The position numbers were made by a program, and so were the translations under genes. From NCBI RefSeq assembly GCF_019320115.1, contig NC_089598.1, forward strand, positions 80,496,059 to 80,560,058: a stretch of DNA of 64,000 nucleotides, in the 5' to 3' direction. Of the stretch, positions 30,306 to 43,257 are shown in pieces. Positions within the stretch are counted from its first letter, which is position 1, and every line of letters begins with the position of its first letter. Source of the stretch: Miscanthus floridulus (Eukaryota; Streptophyta; Magnoliopsida; Poales; Poaceae). The notes beneath the pieces are model-generated. The model saw only the letters and a list, made by a program, of their open reading frames with translations. It had not been told where the DNA came from and made no database searches.

Positions 30306-32727
30306 CTGCAAGGGTCACAACAAACATAAATTAACTGGACAAGTAGAGGCCAAGTACCATACCGATAATCTCAACTGTCCCCAACCACTAATTATTTGAA
30401 CTAACTACAATAGATAGTGCGCGGCAATTAACAAGCATTCCCCAACATTTCTTACTGCATGAAGTGGGGAAACATATGCACTTACAGTGTGGTAAGGAAA
30501 CGAAGTGAAATTACAATAGGCATCAGATCCTATGATAAGCAGACCATTGAGTTGTGCATTCTAAGCTAGCACAGAGGTCAGAGATTACCTCTATTATCTA
30601 AAAATAGGTCACTCTTGGTCATGGTAGGAGCCAAATTATCTTTGGTAGGCATGACAGAAAGCACTTATGAATATATAAAACTAGGCAACTAGCCCACAAG
30701 TTAATTTAATGTCATGCACCAGATCGTCAAGGCCAAACTAATTTCATAGGCAGTGTATTTGTTTTCTTTTGGATGGCATGAAGAAATCATTGTCATTCAA
30801 TGGGGTCAACACGCACATGCACATGATCGGAAATGTCCTTGTTCGGCAAAACTAAGATTTGGCAAAATTAATCTGATCGCAAATCACCTGAATGCACCAG
30901 ATTTGGCATGCATGCCATGCTGAAACCCTTAATTCCAACTAACATGAAGCGGCAAGCAAAACCATTCTAGCATCTGTTCTAATCTGACAGTACTAAAACT
31001 AGTCTAAAAGAACGAGTAGGAGGAGTTTCAGGTTTAACCACATCAAGTCCAGAGTATAGAGATTAAAAATTTTCAATTTTTCACCACTTGTTTGATCATA
31101 GTAGATATCAGATGAAGTGAAAGAGATATACAAGCAAAAGCTGAAACACTAGCTATAATCTTCCCTTCAACTATTGCAAGACTGAACACTAATCAAATTG
31201 GGAGATTCCTGATTGGAGGAAGACAGAAGCAAAACGCCAACTATGAAATTTACAAACATACCCTACTAACAGTACATGAATGAATAGGATGATGTTTTTA
31301 CAAGACCTAGACCCTACTGTGATATATCAGTAGGTGCAATACTCATTAGAGGTTGACAAACCAAACCATGTAACCTTAACCACAACAATTTATGCAGAGC
31401 TCATTCATGCAAGTACAAAGTAAACAGAGTTAGCCCACAGAGGAGATCATCATGTTATACCAAGGTGTTGAGATGTTTCCATCATTTGTTCTTTACACAA
31501 CCTTTTTCTTGAGTTTATTATTATACACATATGCTTTTGCATGATAAATAAATGCTGTGAAGTATTCAAAGTAAAAAGGATGAACTGTTAAAACTAACAT
31601 ATTTGTGGGGTTTGGCATGAATTGTTAAAACTAACAGCAAGCTAAATAATAGCAGTATAGATCAATAGGTGAAAGTACAAGAGAAAACAATCCAGTTTGA
31701 TTGGCAAGCCTGTATTATTTGGACCTCATTACAACAACACGTAAAATAATAGCAGTATAGATTTATACACTTAAAATTGGTAAGCATAATACATTTATAC
31801 ACTTAAAACTTGCAATTAGATCAGATCCAATTACAGATAGCCAAATAGCTTAGTCGGACGGCATACCTGGGTGCTCCTGCAAACGTACGGCGCTGGGTGC
31901 TCCTGCTCGACCCGGTCGAATGCGCTGGGCGTTGGACGATAGTGCCGCCTGGATGAGCGACCGGCCACGGGTGTCCACAGCAAGCGCTGCTCAGGTGAGC
32001 TCCCACGACACTAGAGCGCTCGACGCTCGTAGTATTGCCTCCCCACGACCCGCATTGAGCTCATCCTCGCCGCCGCACCCGCTTGCCAGATCCAGGCTCG
32101 TCCTCGCCGGATCAGGCTTCTCCTTGCCGGATCTAGTGGTGGCCACTCGGATCTAGGCTGGTCCTCGCCAAATCGAGCTCATCCTCGCCGGATCTGGTGG
32201 TGGCCGCCACCATGTGCTTCATGCGCCCTCCAGCAGTGCACCGAAGGAGAGAAGGTGAAGGGGACCACGCCACCAAGTCCCGCCACCGCTGGAGCTCGAC
32301 GGGAGGCCGCGCCATCGAGCCACGGCACTGAGCTCCGCCACTGTGCCTCCGCTGGGGGGAGGGGATTGGGTCCCGCACGCCGCTAGAGCAGCAGGAGGGG
32401 GATGGGCCCCGCGCAACTGCCGGCGCTGGAGGAGGGCACCGAGCCCCGCACGACCGCTGGGAGGCCGTGCCCCAGAACCCCCGCCACCCTAGGGTGCACC
32501 GCTGAGTGCCGCCGCGCGAAGAAGAGGGGAGTGCGACGCCGTGCGCCTCTGCTGGAGAGGGAGGTCCCGTCACCGCGTGGGGGAGAGGGAGGGGCGGCGT
32601 GGGGGAGAGACGGAGGGGCTCGGAGGAGAGGGAGAGCGAGGGAGAGAGAGAGGGAGTTGAGATGGAGAGAGAGAGAGAGGAGGGCAGTAGATATTTTGGA
32701 TGGGTGACTTAGTGACTGTACGTGGGG

Positions 32728-32976
32728 TATTTGTAGGGGCGGCTCAATCACCAGCCGCCCCTACAAATAAAAACACCTGGGGCGGCTGGTGAGTGAGCCG
32801 CCCCTACAAATCCTACCCATTTATAGGGGCGGCTCGTATCACTAGCCATCCCTGTTGTTTCATTTGTAGGAGCGGCTGGTCTTGTGGATCCCGAGCACGT
32901 CACTGTAGGGGCGGCTCCATCACCAGCCGCCCCTAAAAAAATTATCCCATTGCTACAAACCGTTTTTCACGTAGTG
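32728..32976. repeat. CACTA subterminal repeats (right side)
   Basis: The sequence TTTGTAGGGGCGGCT and its complement AGCCGCCCCTACAAA alternate at least six times, forming potential hairpins. The left counterpart is at 29450-29640 and a third set is at 33770-34050. In CACTA elements such repeats bind the transposase; that is family knowledge applied here. Confidence 0.8.
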
Positions 32977-34307
32977 TCCTCTCATATTCCGTGGGATATT
33001 TTGGCGGGCAGAAAAGCCTTTGTAGTGTGGACTAGTGCCAAGAATTGGTGACGGGGAGTCAACAAATATTTGGCAGGACCGTTGGATTCCTAGAGCAATC
33101 GGAGGACGACCGATCTGCCCCAAGGCGGCAGCCTCAGCAATTCGAGTTAGTGAACTCCTATCAAAAGATATATGCAGCTGGGATGACGAAGCGCTAGATC
33201 AAAACCTGCTGCACATGGATGCACAGGCAGTGTGACAAATTCCCTTGGGGCGATGATAAAGGAGATTTTTTAGCTTGGTCGGGTGAGCGCCATGGCATGT
33301 ACTCTGTGCGTTCTGCCTATCGGCTACTTGTGGAACAAGAAGCCTAGGTGCGGGATCATGGCGAAGGCAGGGCCTCACACTCAACGGCCAACAATGATCT
33401 GCATTGGCAGAAATTGTGGAGGTGCAAGGTTCCACCGAAGGTTAAGATTTTTTGGTGGAGTGTGTCTCATGACTTCATCTCTTGCCATGCTAATATCTTC
33501 CGTAAATATATAGAACCAGCAGGAACTTGCACCTTCTATGGGAGGGAAGAAGAAACTATGTTTCATACCCTCATACAGTGTACACATATGCTGTTAGCTT
33601 CTGGGCTAAGCTCAAAACTGCCACAGTTATTAAACTACCTCGACTTTGTCCTAGGACCAGGACAAGAGATATCCTGGAGGATTCTTTCTGAAAGGAAGAA
33701 GACAGGCATAATCCTATGTGCAATGTGGTACATGTCACTACGTAAAAAACGATTTTTAGCAACGATTCGAATTTTTGTAGGAGCGGCTGGTGATGGAGCC
33801 GCCCCTACAGTGACGTGCTCGGGTGTCCAAACACCAGCCGCCCCTACAAATGGAACAGCAGGGGCGGCTGGTGATACGAGTTGCCCCTACAAATAGGGTC
33901 TGATTTGTAGGGGCGGTTCACTCACCAGCCGCCCCCGACGTTGCTATTTGTAGAGGCGGCTGGTGATTGAGCCGCCCCTACAAATGCCCCCGTATAAATA
34001 GCTCCGATTTGTAGGGGCGGCTCAATCACCAGCCGCCCCTACAAATGACCCACATATAAAACAGCTGCAGCACCTTCTTCCTCCTCGGGTCACACACTCC
34101 AACCCGTGAAAGAAAGGTGGGGAGGCCTTGGGCACCTCCCAAAAATTGCTCTACTAAGGGAGGGAAGGTTTTGGTCTCAAATCCTTTGGTAGAGAGGTTG
34201 TAGAAGGTAAGAAAATGTTATTCCACACTTTTTTTGAAGTTTTAATGGTTGGTTAGTGAGTAATTAGAGTTTTGTTTTTTTCTCTTCTATGGTGCTTGAG
34301 CTACTTA

Positions 34308-36989
34308 TGTCACAGAACCGGCCAATTTATAAGATACAAGTACAATGGCAGCCCACAAGCGGTCGCACTGTCATTCTTGAACCCATATAAACCCGGTAGT
34401 CCGTCGAGTACCACGACGGGTCTCGATAAACAATTTACAACAACCAAGATCATACATGATTCAACATACATGTCACATATTACATAAAGTTCATAGATAC
34501 ATTTCCATCATCAGAGTATGAAACAAAGTTATTACAAACCAAGTTTGATAAACAAAAGCGGAGCAAATTAAGTTTGAAAGTAGCATTTGCCAACATAATT
34601 TGGTACAATGTCAACATACGATCACAGTCCATAAAAGCATGTAGAGGGATTAATAAAGAAGCCTGCCCAAGGCTTACTCCTCATCCACAACGGGATAGAA
34701 GCAACTCTTGCAATAACCATGATAAACAGTGCCATCTGCAACAATGGGAAAATAAACCCTGAGTACGAGAAGGTACTTAGTTAGACTTACCCGTCATAAA
34801 CCAGAAATAAAATGACTCCAAGGATCATGCAAGGCTGTATAGTGGATATAGCTTAACAACATTTTGCATAAAAAACGATTAACTCAGTTATACAATTATA
34901 ATTCTGTCATCAAGTTAATTATGACTATCCATCTCTAAATTAGCAACTATCCTGTGCCAAACATGTGGTATATCATTTTAAGAGCATACAATAGTAACCA
35001 TAGCCGGTATTGTAATTCCATGTTCATTCGAACCATCATATTCCATAATACAATTACTACGAGGTTGGAGCTAGCCAAGTTTCTCACTATCCGGGAGAGA
35101 CGGCGATTCGAATCGATTTCAACCAGCTAGGAATTTATTCCTAACACAAACCCGAGTCTACCAGCCACGATAGCCTTAGGTCACCTTTGGTACAACTCAA
35201 GTACACAATTCACGGGTTCGCCCAGCGCCGCACAATCAGGGACACCAAATGCCAGGATGTTCAGGCCCAGCCTGCCCTTGGGCTCAGTCAGGCTCCCCGC
35301 ACATCCTTACTACCATCCAGAGTGCGCACTCTTATAGAGCGGGGCCCGGCCTGAGTTGAGCTACTCGGCTTCGCGGTCGGGACGAGTCATCCGGCCAGCT
35401 AAGTGATAGGCATGCGTTCAATCTTGTCAAAAGGTCCAACAATGGTACGGTCCTTAATCGGCACAGACGGAATCACATGAGTTAACCTACCATAGACTCT
35501 GTCCGGCCTCGATTTACCTTACCCCATGGTTCTTTTCCACAATAGCAAATATAGCCAACCGTGCTTTGGTATCCACCTATATCTCGCAGGTGACAGGAAA
35601 TCACTCGACTTCTACCGGTCTAAGCATGGCTAAGCATATATTCGATCCTAGAACTATACAGGGTTAAAGGTACGTTTCTGGACAAGGAATTTATATGCAT
35701 CAGTGGTTCCAATCAACTCTTATAACCTAATGCATCAATCATAAGGACTTGACTAATATTTTGTAAAATACTAGGAGACTTAGAATGCTCCGGGGTTTGT
35801 CTTTCAGAAAGGAAGTGGGACGGTCATCAAGGCACTTCGGAAGCTCTTCTGGGTTCTGCTCCTTGCCTTCGGGAGCTGCGGCTTGAGGAATGGGGCGGCG
35901 GTGAGCGTGGGCGAGCTTGGCGGAGCATCAGCGACGGCGACGACGAGCGTAGTGAGGGCAAACGACCGGCTCAGTGGTGACTTAAGCGAGTTGCTGAAGG
36001 CGTGCTGGCCATCGATGCCTGACGAGCGGGCCCAGCGCTGGCGTACGATCGCCAGATAGGGCACGCGGCCACGGCTGGTCACCACGCGGCGGGCAGCTTC
36101 TACTGGCCGGTCGGCCACCGAAGGCCGGTTTAGTTCGTTCAGTGCCCGCGATGCAAGTCTGACAGCGCGATTTCACGACGATCAAACAACTAATCCACAG
36201 CTCCATCGTGTAAACAACCTAAATGGTAATTGTAGACCTATGTACCAGCTCCAATTTCTATTTAGAACTCATGCCCTAATTCTCAACCAAACTCGAGTTA
36301 TTTCATCCCAAAGTCGAGCTTGTCAGCACTGTCAGTGAAAAGGACTTAGCAAATTTCTATAAGTGTTGAAAATAGGGAATTGATGATTCTTGTGAGCCTA
36401 ATTCAAGCATGTTAGGAGCTAAACCAGTCTATGACCCAAAAATAAAAGTTGTTCCCCTTATCAAATGCTACAACTTTGCTTTAGTGACCACCTCCATGCA
36501 AAGTCTCTAGCACATAGTTCAAACTTGGTCAAACATGCTACATTCAAAAGATGGCTTATTCATGAACTATGACTTAGTGACCACTTTAGCCCTAACCATG
36601 AATACCAAAGTTGTTCATAATGATCTTATAAACATGTTTAAGCTATTTGTAAGGTCACACAATCATTTCATGCATTGGTTACACATAGAGCTATCTAGGT
36701 CCACATGCATAGCATCACTTGAGTACTTGATTAGACAAAATGATCTTCATGAACATTGTTCCACTAGTCATCATAAGTGTAGCTAATATGTTTTAGTGAC
36801 TCACATCCATCATTTACATGTATTCACTCATGCTCATATGCATATATATAGGGAAACATGAAATAACAAGCAATGTTGCATATGTTTCAATCACATGTTT
36901 CAATTGTAAAAGCTTAAATATGAATGCTTGATGCTCATGCTCATGCAATGCAAGTCAATTTATGCAAGGCTAACACCTAGGGTGTTACA
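34308..36989 (-). mobile_element. Solo LTR of a gypsy (Tekay/Retrosat2-like) element
   Basis: The 2,682-bp unit reads TGTAACACCCTAGGTGTTAG at its minus-strand start (36989) and ends in CTGTGACA. An exact 5-bp duplication, actta, flanks it (34303-34307 and 36990-36994). No internal domain is present, so it is a solo LTR formed by LTR-LTR recombination. It contains a GC-rich patch at 35800-36130. It shares motifs with the solo LTR at 48721-52967, such as CAATCACTCGACTTCTACCGG. Confidence 0.88.
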
Positions 36990-37492
36990 ACTTATGAAGC
37001 AAATTAGACCCAAGTTTTAAATGTACTAGGGTAAATTAGGGAGGGGAACAAGATCATACCCTTATTTGGTCCATGTTTCTTGATTTTAGTGAACAATTAG
37101 TTAGTTTTAAGGATGTTTCATGTGCATGTGGATCTAGATCTAGGGTTTGGTTTTTTTTATTAATTTTGTTTTTGTAAATTTATGTTTGATGAAATTGGAC
37201 TAGGGTTTGTATGAAAGATATTGGGTAAAGTATAATTGTTGCTAATTGTTGTCTTTAAAATTGTTTATTGTAATCAATAAATATGTATTTTAATTATTTA
37301 TGGATAAATGGGCCATTAATTAATTTTCCTCTACCATGGTGTGTTTGTATGCTTCATGTAATTATATTAGATTTATATTCATATATATCTGAAGTATATA
37401 CAATTATTCTCAAGTAATTATTAATTTGATTCATTTTTATATATATCTGAATAAGCAGTCCTTTAATGTTTGTTTTGTTGTTGTTGTAAAAG

Positions 37493-40400
37493 ATGGAGTA
37501 CAAGAACTCTTGGATGTATGGTTCGTTAAGGTTCAAGGCAGGTTTCCGTGAAGAGGTGGATAAATTTATTGAAGCCGCAAAGAAGCATGCAACGACATTG
37601 AAAGAGAATAAGGATACAATTATTTGCCCCTATAAAGATTGCAAGAATCGTATGGCATGGACAGATGTGACTATCATCAGATCACATTTGATTATGCGAG
37701 GATTTGTTGAGGACTACACAGTGTGGATTCATCATGGTGAAACGGTTATTGTTAACGACGAGGATGAGGAGGAATACAACGATGAAACCATAGAATCCCT
37801 GTCCCAATATTCAGCAGAGCTTGATGCACGAATGGATTTCGAGTTTGGCAATGAACAAGGTGGTGATGCTGGTGGTTGGGATGGTAACGACGAAGGTGGT
37901 GCCAATAATGATGGTGGAGCACATGTCGGGGATGAAGATGATTTGGAGGATATGATTCGAGCCCTTGGACCAGAGATTTTACTAAATAGCCCGAAAGGTC
38001 TAGAAAATTTGGAAAGGGTAACAAAAGCATCGAAGGAGACTGTGTATGGTGTTGAAAAGGGTTGTCCGACACATTGGACATTGCTATGTTTTGTGCTTGA
38101 GCTGCTCATCCTAAAGGCTAAGTATGGCTGGTCAGACTGTAGTTTCAATGATCTATTGCATCTCCTATCATGGGTGCTGCCACAACCAAACTCAGTTCCC
38201 ACCAACACATACCAAGCGAAGAAGGTCATAAGTCCATTGACAATGGGGGTTGAAAAAATCCATGCATGCCCCAACCACTGTATACTTTTTTGTGGCAAAA
38301 CATTCAAGTCACTGGATAAATGTCCCCGGTGTGGGGCCAGCCGGTACAAGAACAATGACCTTTACGATGGGGACAAAGCCTCCACAGGGGAAAAGAGGAA
38401 TAAGAAGGGTACAAAAAAGGTGGTACAAGAATCTCAGCCCCTAGAGGACACTCCATTAGGCAATGATGCAAAGGAGAGAAGAATTCCTGCCTTGGTAATG
38501 TGGTACCTGCCAGTGACCGACCGCTTGAGACGTATCTTCCTAAACCCTAAAGAAGCTGCACTCATGACATGGTGGGATGATGAGCATAAGGTGGATGATG
38601 ATAAGATTGCACACCCGGCTAATTGTAGTCAGTGGCAAAGGTTTGATGAGAAGCACAAAGAATTCAGCGATGACCCAAGAAATGTATGGTTTGGCTTGAG
38701 CACCGATGGAATGAATCCCTTCAATGAGAGGATGAGCGACCACAGCACATGGCCAGTGATCTTGACCATGTACAACATCCCAACATGGTTGTGTCAGAAG
38801 AGAAAGTACCTTCTCCTCACTATTCTTATTTCTGGCCATAAACACCTCGAGCCTTTGATGCAAGAAATGGAGAGGCTATGGAGGCATGGGGAGCAGATGT
38901 ACGATGCATTCTAAAAGGAGGACTTTATATGTAGAGCAATAATATTTGTTACTACCAATGATTACCCCGCGCTGTTTGCTTTGTCTGGATAAATCAAAGG
39001 AAAGACGGGATGCTTGGTTTGCTTGGATGGTACTACATGGGTGTACCTGGATGCATCCAAGAAGATAGTTTACCTAAGGAACCGACGCTTCTTAAAGACA
39101 AGTCACAAGTACCATAGCAAATTGTTCTTTAGATTTTATGACAACGCCCCAGAGATTGAACCCCCTCTAGAGAGACGTCATAACAGAGAATACGTGTACA
39201 GAATGGTGATAAACATACGTGTCGTCTATGAAAAGAAAAATCTGGATGGGATGAACAGAGATAGAAGCACACCTCCTGTCGAAGGCGTACCTTTCAAGAA
39301 ACAATCGATCTTCTTTTAGTATCTACCTTATTGGCCAGACTTGGAGGTCCCCCATGCCATTAATGCTATGCACGTGCAGAAGAATGTCTTTGAGAGTCTC
39401 ATTGCTACCTTGATGGACACAGGCAAGTCAAAGGATGGTCTAAAAGCACGGAAAGACATGGTGTAGCTAAACATGATGCCATAGCTTCACCCGGTACCTG
39501 AGACTAATGGAAAATACACTCTGCCCGCGGCGTGCTTCAACCTAACACCAGACGAGAAGAGAGCTATATGCACTTTCCTAAGGGGGATCAAAGTCCCGAC
39601 TGGGTTTTCAGCAAATGTGAAGAAGCTAGTGTCGATGAAGGACTTGTCAATAACACACTACAAGGCTCATGATTGCCATGTGATGCTGACAGTGTTTCTA
39701 CCTATTGCAATCAGGGATATAAAGCCAGAGTTCTTGAAAATGGCCATCACCCGCATGTGCTACTTCTTTTCGAAGATCTCACAGAAGACGATTGGCAAGC
39801 AAGAGCTGAGTGACCTACATGAATTTGTGGTGGAGACACAAAACCAACTGGAGATGTGTTTACCTCCTGCTTTTTTTTTGATATAATGCCACATATCATG
39901 ATTCACATGGTTCATTAGATACAGGCGCTGGGCCCTTGCTACTTGCATGAAATGTGGTCCTATGAGCGGTTCATGTTTGTTCTAAGTCGATACGTGTATA
40001 ATCGAGCATACCCAGAGGGCTCCATGATAGAGGGTTACAGTACTGAAGAAGTCGTCGAGTGCTGTCAAGAGTACCTAAAAGTACAGAAAGGGATTGGTAA
40101 ACCCGATTCTCGTTACAAGGGTAGGCTGGCTAGGAAGGGCACCAGTGGTAGAAAAGTGTTCATCGACCATGATTACAAAGAGGTGAGTCGAGCACATTAC
40201 AGTGTCTTATAGAGTACGCAACTGATGCAACCGTACATTGATGAACACTTGGCTATCATTATGGCGGAGAGAAATGGCCGTTCGGATGATTGGGTCATGA
40301 AACAACACAAGCAATGACTAACTACATGGTTAAAGAACTAAAACATACCGCCTAGAGAAACCATAGACTCTATTACCATCAGTAGGTTGGCGGAGGGGCC

Positions 40401-40971
40401 ATCGAGACAAGTGACATCTTGGAATGCTTATGACATCAATGGGTATACGTACTATACCCACGCAAAGGATAGTAAATATGTGAACCAAAACAGCAGCGTT
40501 TGAATAGAGGCTCTTGATGGATTGGGGCGAAAGATCCAATACTTTGGCATCATTGAAGAGATATGAGAACTTGACTATGGAAGGGATATAATGGTGGCCC
40601 AATTTTGATGCCGCTAGATCAAACAACACCAACTGAACGAGATCAGATTGAGAGTCCTGAACCTCGAGAATCTAGGCTACCAAGATAATCCTTGGGTGCT
40701 CGCTTCATGTGTCGCACAAGTTTTCTATATGTCTGACCCACAAAGTAACCTCCCCCCAAAGAAGAAGACAAAGCACGTGGTTGCCTCTAGGAAATAGCAC
40801 ATTATTGGAGTTGATGGCGTGGACGATGTTGAAGCTTACAATAACTACGATGAGATGCCGCTATTCACAGACTTTCCTAAGAAGATCAGTGTTGTGGAAA
40901 AGAACCTCCCCAAAGACATATTGCCATGGGAACGAAAAGGTGTCAAGGGGAAAGTCGTTACAGCGGGCTAG
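37493..40971 (+). pseudogene. CACTA TNP2-type transposase gene, decayed
   Basis: The 473-codon 5' open frame starts MEYKNSWMYGSLRFKAGFRE, right after acceptor-like GTTGTAAAAG. Residues 1-85 match the transposase-associated domain (ICPYKDCKN zinc motif). Then comes an acidic linker and the TNP2 domain (LILKAKYGWSD, VEKIHACPNHCILF, CPRCGASRYKNN, WFGLSTDGMNPF). A TAA at 38912 and further stops follow. The frame continues through YLRNRRFLKTSHKY, LPYWPDLEVPHAINAMHVQK and a DUF4218-like block (39540-39880). A frameshift occurs in the T-run near 39875. The tail (YDEMPLFTDFPKK..., stop at 40969) resembles the DUF4216-containing C-terminus of plant CACTA transposases. Confidence 0.85.
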
Positions 40972-41159
40972 CTAGTTGTTGAACGTGTGTTTGTAAGACT
41001 TCATTTATGCATGCGTGTGAGACTATATATTTATGTATGTGTGTAAGACTATATATTTTTGTATATGTGTGAGACTACATTTATGCATGTGTGTGAGACT
41101 ACCCTTTGCAACATCCAGATGACTCTATTTGAATATCCACTCTATTACTACTAAAACTT

Positions 41160-42000
41160 TATGAAATCACTTAACACTTCAAATCTGTAACTAGTCTTTC
41201 TCCCTCATACTAACTCCAAATGTGATGATTTTTTTCCTAAAATTTTCTAAAATCTTGCCCTATCAAGTTAGTGTGTTGATTTGGTCATTCTTTTCATTTG
41301 ACAAAGTTTGAGCACTTCAAATTTTCAAATTTAAAAAATAACAAGTTCGAACGAGATTTTCTACCATTAAATGATTTCATCTGAAAAAGTGATGAATACC
41401 AAAGTTGTATAACTCATCAAGATCTACAACTTTTATTTTAATCATTTCTTCATCTGACAAAGTGATAGTAAACATTGTTCACAACTTAACATGTTTCTCA
41501 TATAGTTCATGAAACTATGAGTCATATGTGAATTTATGAATAATGTTTACTAATACTTTGTCACATGAAGAAGTGACCAAAATAAAAGTTGTATATAGTG
41601 ATGAGTTTAACAACTTTTATGTTCATGACTTTTATTGTTGAAATCATTTAAGGTTTCAAAATCTTGTTTGAAGTTGCCATTTATTGAAATTCAAAATTTC
41701 AACTTTTCAAATTTGGTCAAATGAAAATATGATCAAAATAAAAGTTATACATATTGATGAGTTCTACAACTTTGGTATTCATGAATTTTTCATCTGAAAT
41801 CATTTACTCTTTCAAAATATTGTTTCAAATTGAAATTATTTGAATTTCAAAATTTGAATCGTTCAAACAAAGTCACATGACAAGATAACCAAAATAAAAG
41901 TTGTACATGTTGATGAGTTATACAACTTTTATGTTTACAACATTTTCATTTTATTTCATTTAATGTCATAAAATTATAGTCAAAGTTTTAAAATTCAAAA
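41160..42000. repeat. Degenerate repeat of an ACAACTTTTAT-type motif in the CACTA 3' region
   Basis: Phrases such as AAAATAAAAGTTGTA(C/T)A, TTGATGAGTT and TACAACTTTTAT recur near 41400-41460, 41580-41625, 41735-41790 and 41890-41935, with spacing of about 150 bp. This pattern is often seen near CACTA 3' ends. No open frame exists. Confidence 0.55.
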
Positions 42001-42284
42001 TTTTAATTTTTTTTGTGTCTACAAATGCATGTTTGCATGCACCAGCATACATGGTAACGAGCAAAAGAAAAGAGAATTAATATAGAAGGAAAGAGAATTA
42101 AGACAAAAGGAACCTCTTTGCATTTCTGAGAAGCTTGCCAAATCTGCCTACATTTAATTACTTCCCCTCTTTGCATTTGCAAAAGGGACAGCTTTTTCCT
42201 CTTTTCATTTGGTTTCACGCTCACGTGTTTCATCGCCCTCGCTTGTTGTTTCTTGCATGAACCATAGTTGATGTCATCTGTCTT

Positions 42285-43200
42285 CCATGGCTCAGTCTCC
42301 CAATCCCAAGAGAAGGTCCCTACCTAATGGAAATGGGGATCCCGATCTTCCGTTAGGTAGAGGTAACTATAGTTGTGGCAGAGAATGACACACCGATCTG
42401 GCTTCAGATCGAAAGATCAAACCCCGCAATCCTAGCACCATAGCTCCTCTGGTTATCAACCAAGTCATGGACCAGGTTGACCTCGCAAGAAGGCTAATCC
42501 CTGTCTGCGCAACGAAGAACACAAGCAAGAACAAGAAAGAACACAACCAAATTGCAGATGAATGATTAATCTCACGAAGTTGGGGTCTCACAAACCGATG
42601 AACGGTGAAACTGTTCTTGACAGAATAATCTAAGCAAAACTCAAACTCTAATAAAGGGGCGGCGGCTGTTTATGAAGACTCTAGGGTCATGCAAGACCCC
42701 TAGATGCGCCCCTAATGGGCCCAAACACGATACATGGTCCAACGGACCAAAAGATGGCATCGCAGTACCCTGGTAGATTCTGGACGCTAACTTGTGACCA
42801 TGATTCCTGTTGATTCCGAATAGCTTTTGATGTGAAACCACTTGGATTGGCTTTCTTATCAAATTAGCTTTCCATCCATATGTGGATCATTGAAAATGGA
42901 GTCCGGATGCGTCCTAGATGACCAGTTTAAGGCAGACCGATCCTGGAGGCTGAGGTAGACTCAAAATCATGTTGGACCAGGCCTCCGGTTCCTGTTGGAC
43001 GTCCTTGCTGGTCATCTTTGCCTCCACCACGTCCTCTAAGTCCTTCATGACCCTCTCCAATGTTCCTAAGCAAGATAACATCATTAGGTAGTAGTCTATT
43101 CTCAAAAGTATAAAAAGGATCGCTTAATAACGAGCTCACCTCTAAATTGAGTTGACGCATTCGAGCCTAGGTCATTGGACCTTGCATGACGGTTGGAGGA
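42285..43200 (-). mobile_element. Unassigned LTR-retrotransposon fragment
   Basis: The minus strand carries phrases commonly seen in grass LTR elements, such as TTGGTCCGTTGGACCATGTA, GGGCCCATTAGGGGCGCATC and GTTTGTGAGACCCCAACTTC. A short coding-like stretch (minus, 43160-42927) may be the end of gag. I cannot find paired LTRs or a target duplication, so this is a truncated copy of unknown family. Confidence 0.4.
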
Positions 43201-43257
43201 TCAGCGGGTACATCCAAAGGATTGATGTCCTCATCACTACCTCTCCCTGACTAGAGA

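Larger units (their letters stand above)
29434..32976. mobile_element. Non-autonomous CACTA element with captured gene DNA
   Basis: The 3,543-bp element starts CACTACTACAATAATCATTT and ends AACCGTTTTTCACGTAGTG, flanked by the 3-bp target duplication tcc (29431-29433 and 32977-32979). Both subterminal regions carry many copies of TTTGTAGGGGCGGCT in both orientations. No transposase is encoded. The interior contains an exon of a galactosyltransferase gene (30142-30305, minus), long AT-rich intron-like DNA to 31850, and a GC-rich first-exon-like block at 31850-32700. The right-end inverted repeat resembles the left end of the neighbouring CACTA at 33736, so the two are relatives. Confidence 0.92.
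28655..33735 (+). mobile_element. L1-type LINE fragment (RT and zinc-finger region), interrupted
   Basis: The left part encodes RT pieces: PYLFLLC-type and, at about 28755, the catalytic LLFADDCLVF motif, then CVKYLGLPTAGG, WRRWQELALQKCHGGMGFWD and KQGWRLMSSHDTLGSRVLKG. The CACTA element at 29434-32976 breaks in after AAGAGAAATTCC. The reading resumes in frame at 32977 with SHIPWDILAGRKAF, then GMYSVRSAYRLL and KIFWWSVSHDFISCHANIF with the Cys/His zinc motif. The fragment stops at 33735 where a second CACTA begins. Several stops and frameshifts are present, and both LINE ends are missing. Confidence 0.82.
33736..42000 (+). mobile_element. Autonomous-type CACTA element, 3' end not found
   Basis: It begins CACTACGTAAAAAACGATTT at 33736, followed by subterminal repeats of the GGGGCGGCTGGTGA type to 34050. 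An untranslated leader ends at donor GAAG|GTAAGA near 34207. A solo LTR (34308-36989) then interrupts the first intron. The decayed TNP2-type transposase gene follows (37493-40971), then an AT-rich tail with repeated motifs. I could not find the matching TAGTG end with subterminal repeats, so the right limit of 42000 is an estimate and the element may be truncated. Confidence 0.75.

Noticed and set aside
29434..34050. Array of short palindromic GGGGCGGCT units resembling a CRISPR-like repeat set
   Set aside because: Spacing is irregular, orientation alternates, and the units lie at the ends of CACTA elements, where such subterminal repeats belong.
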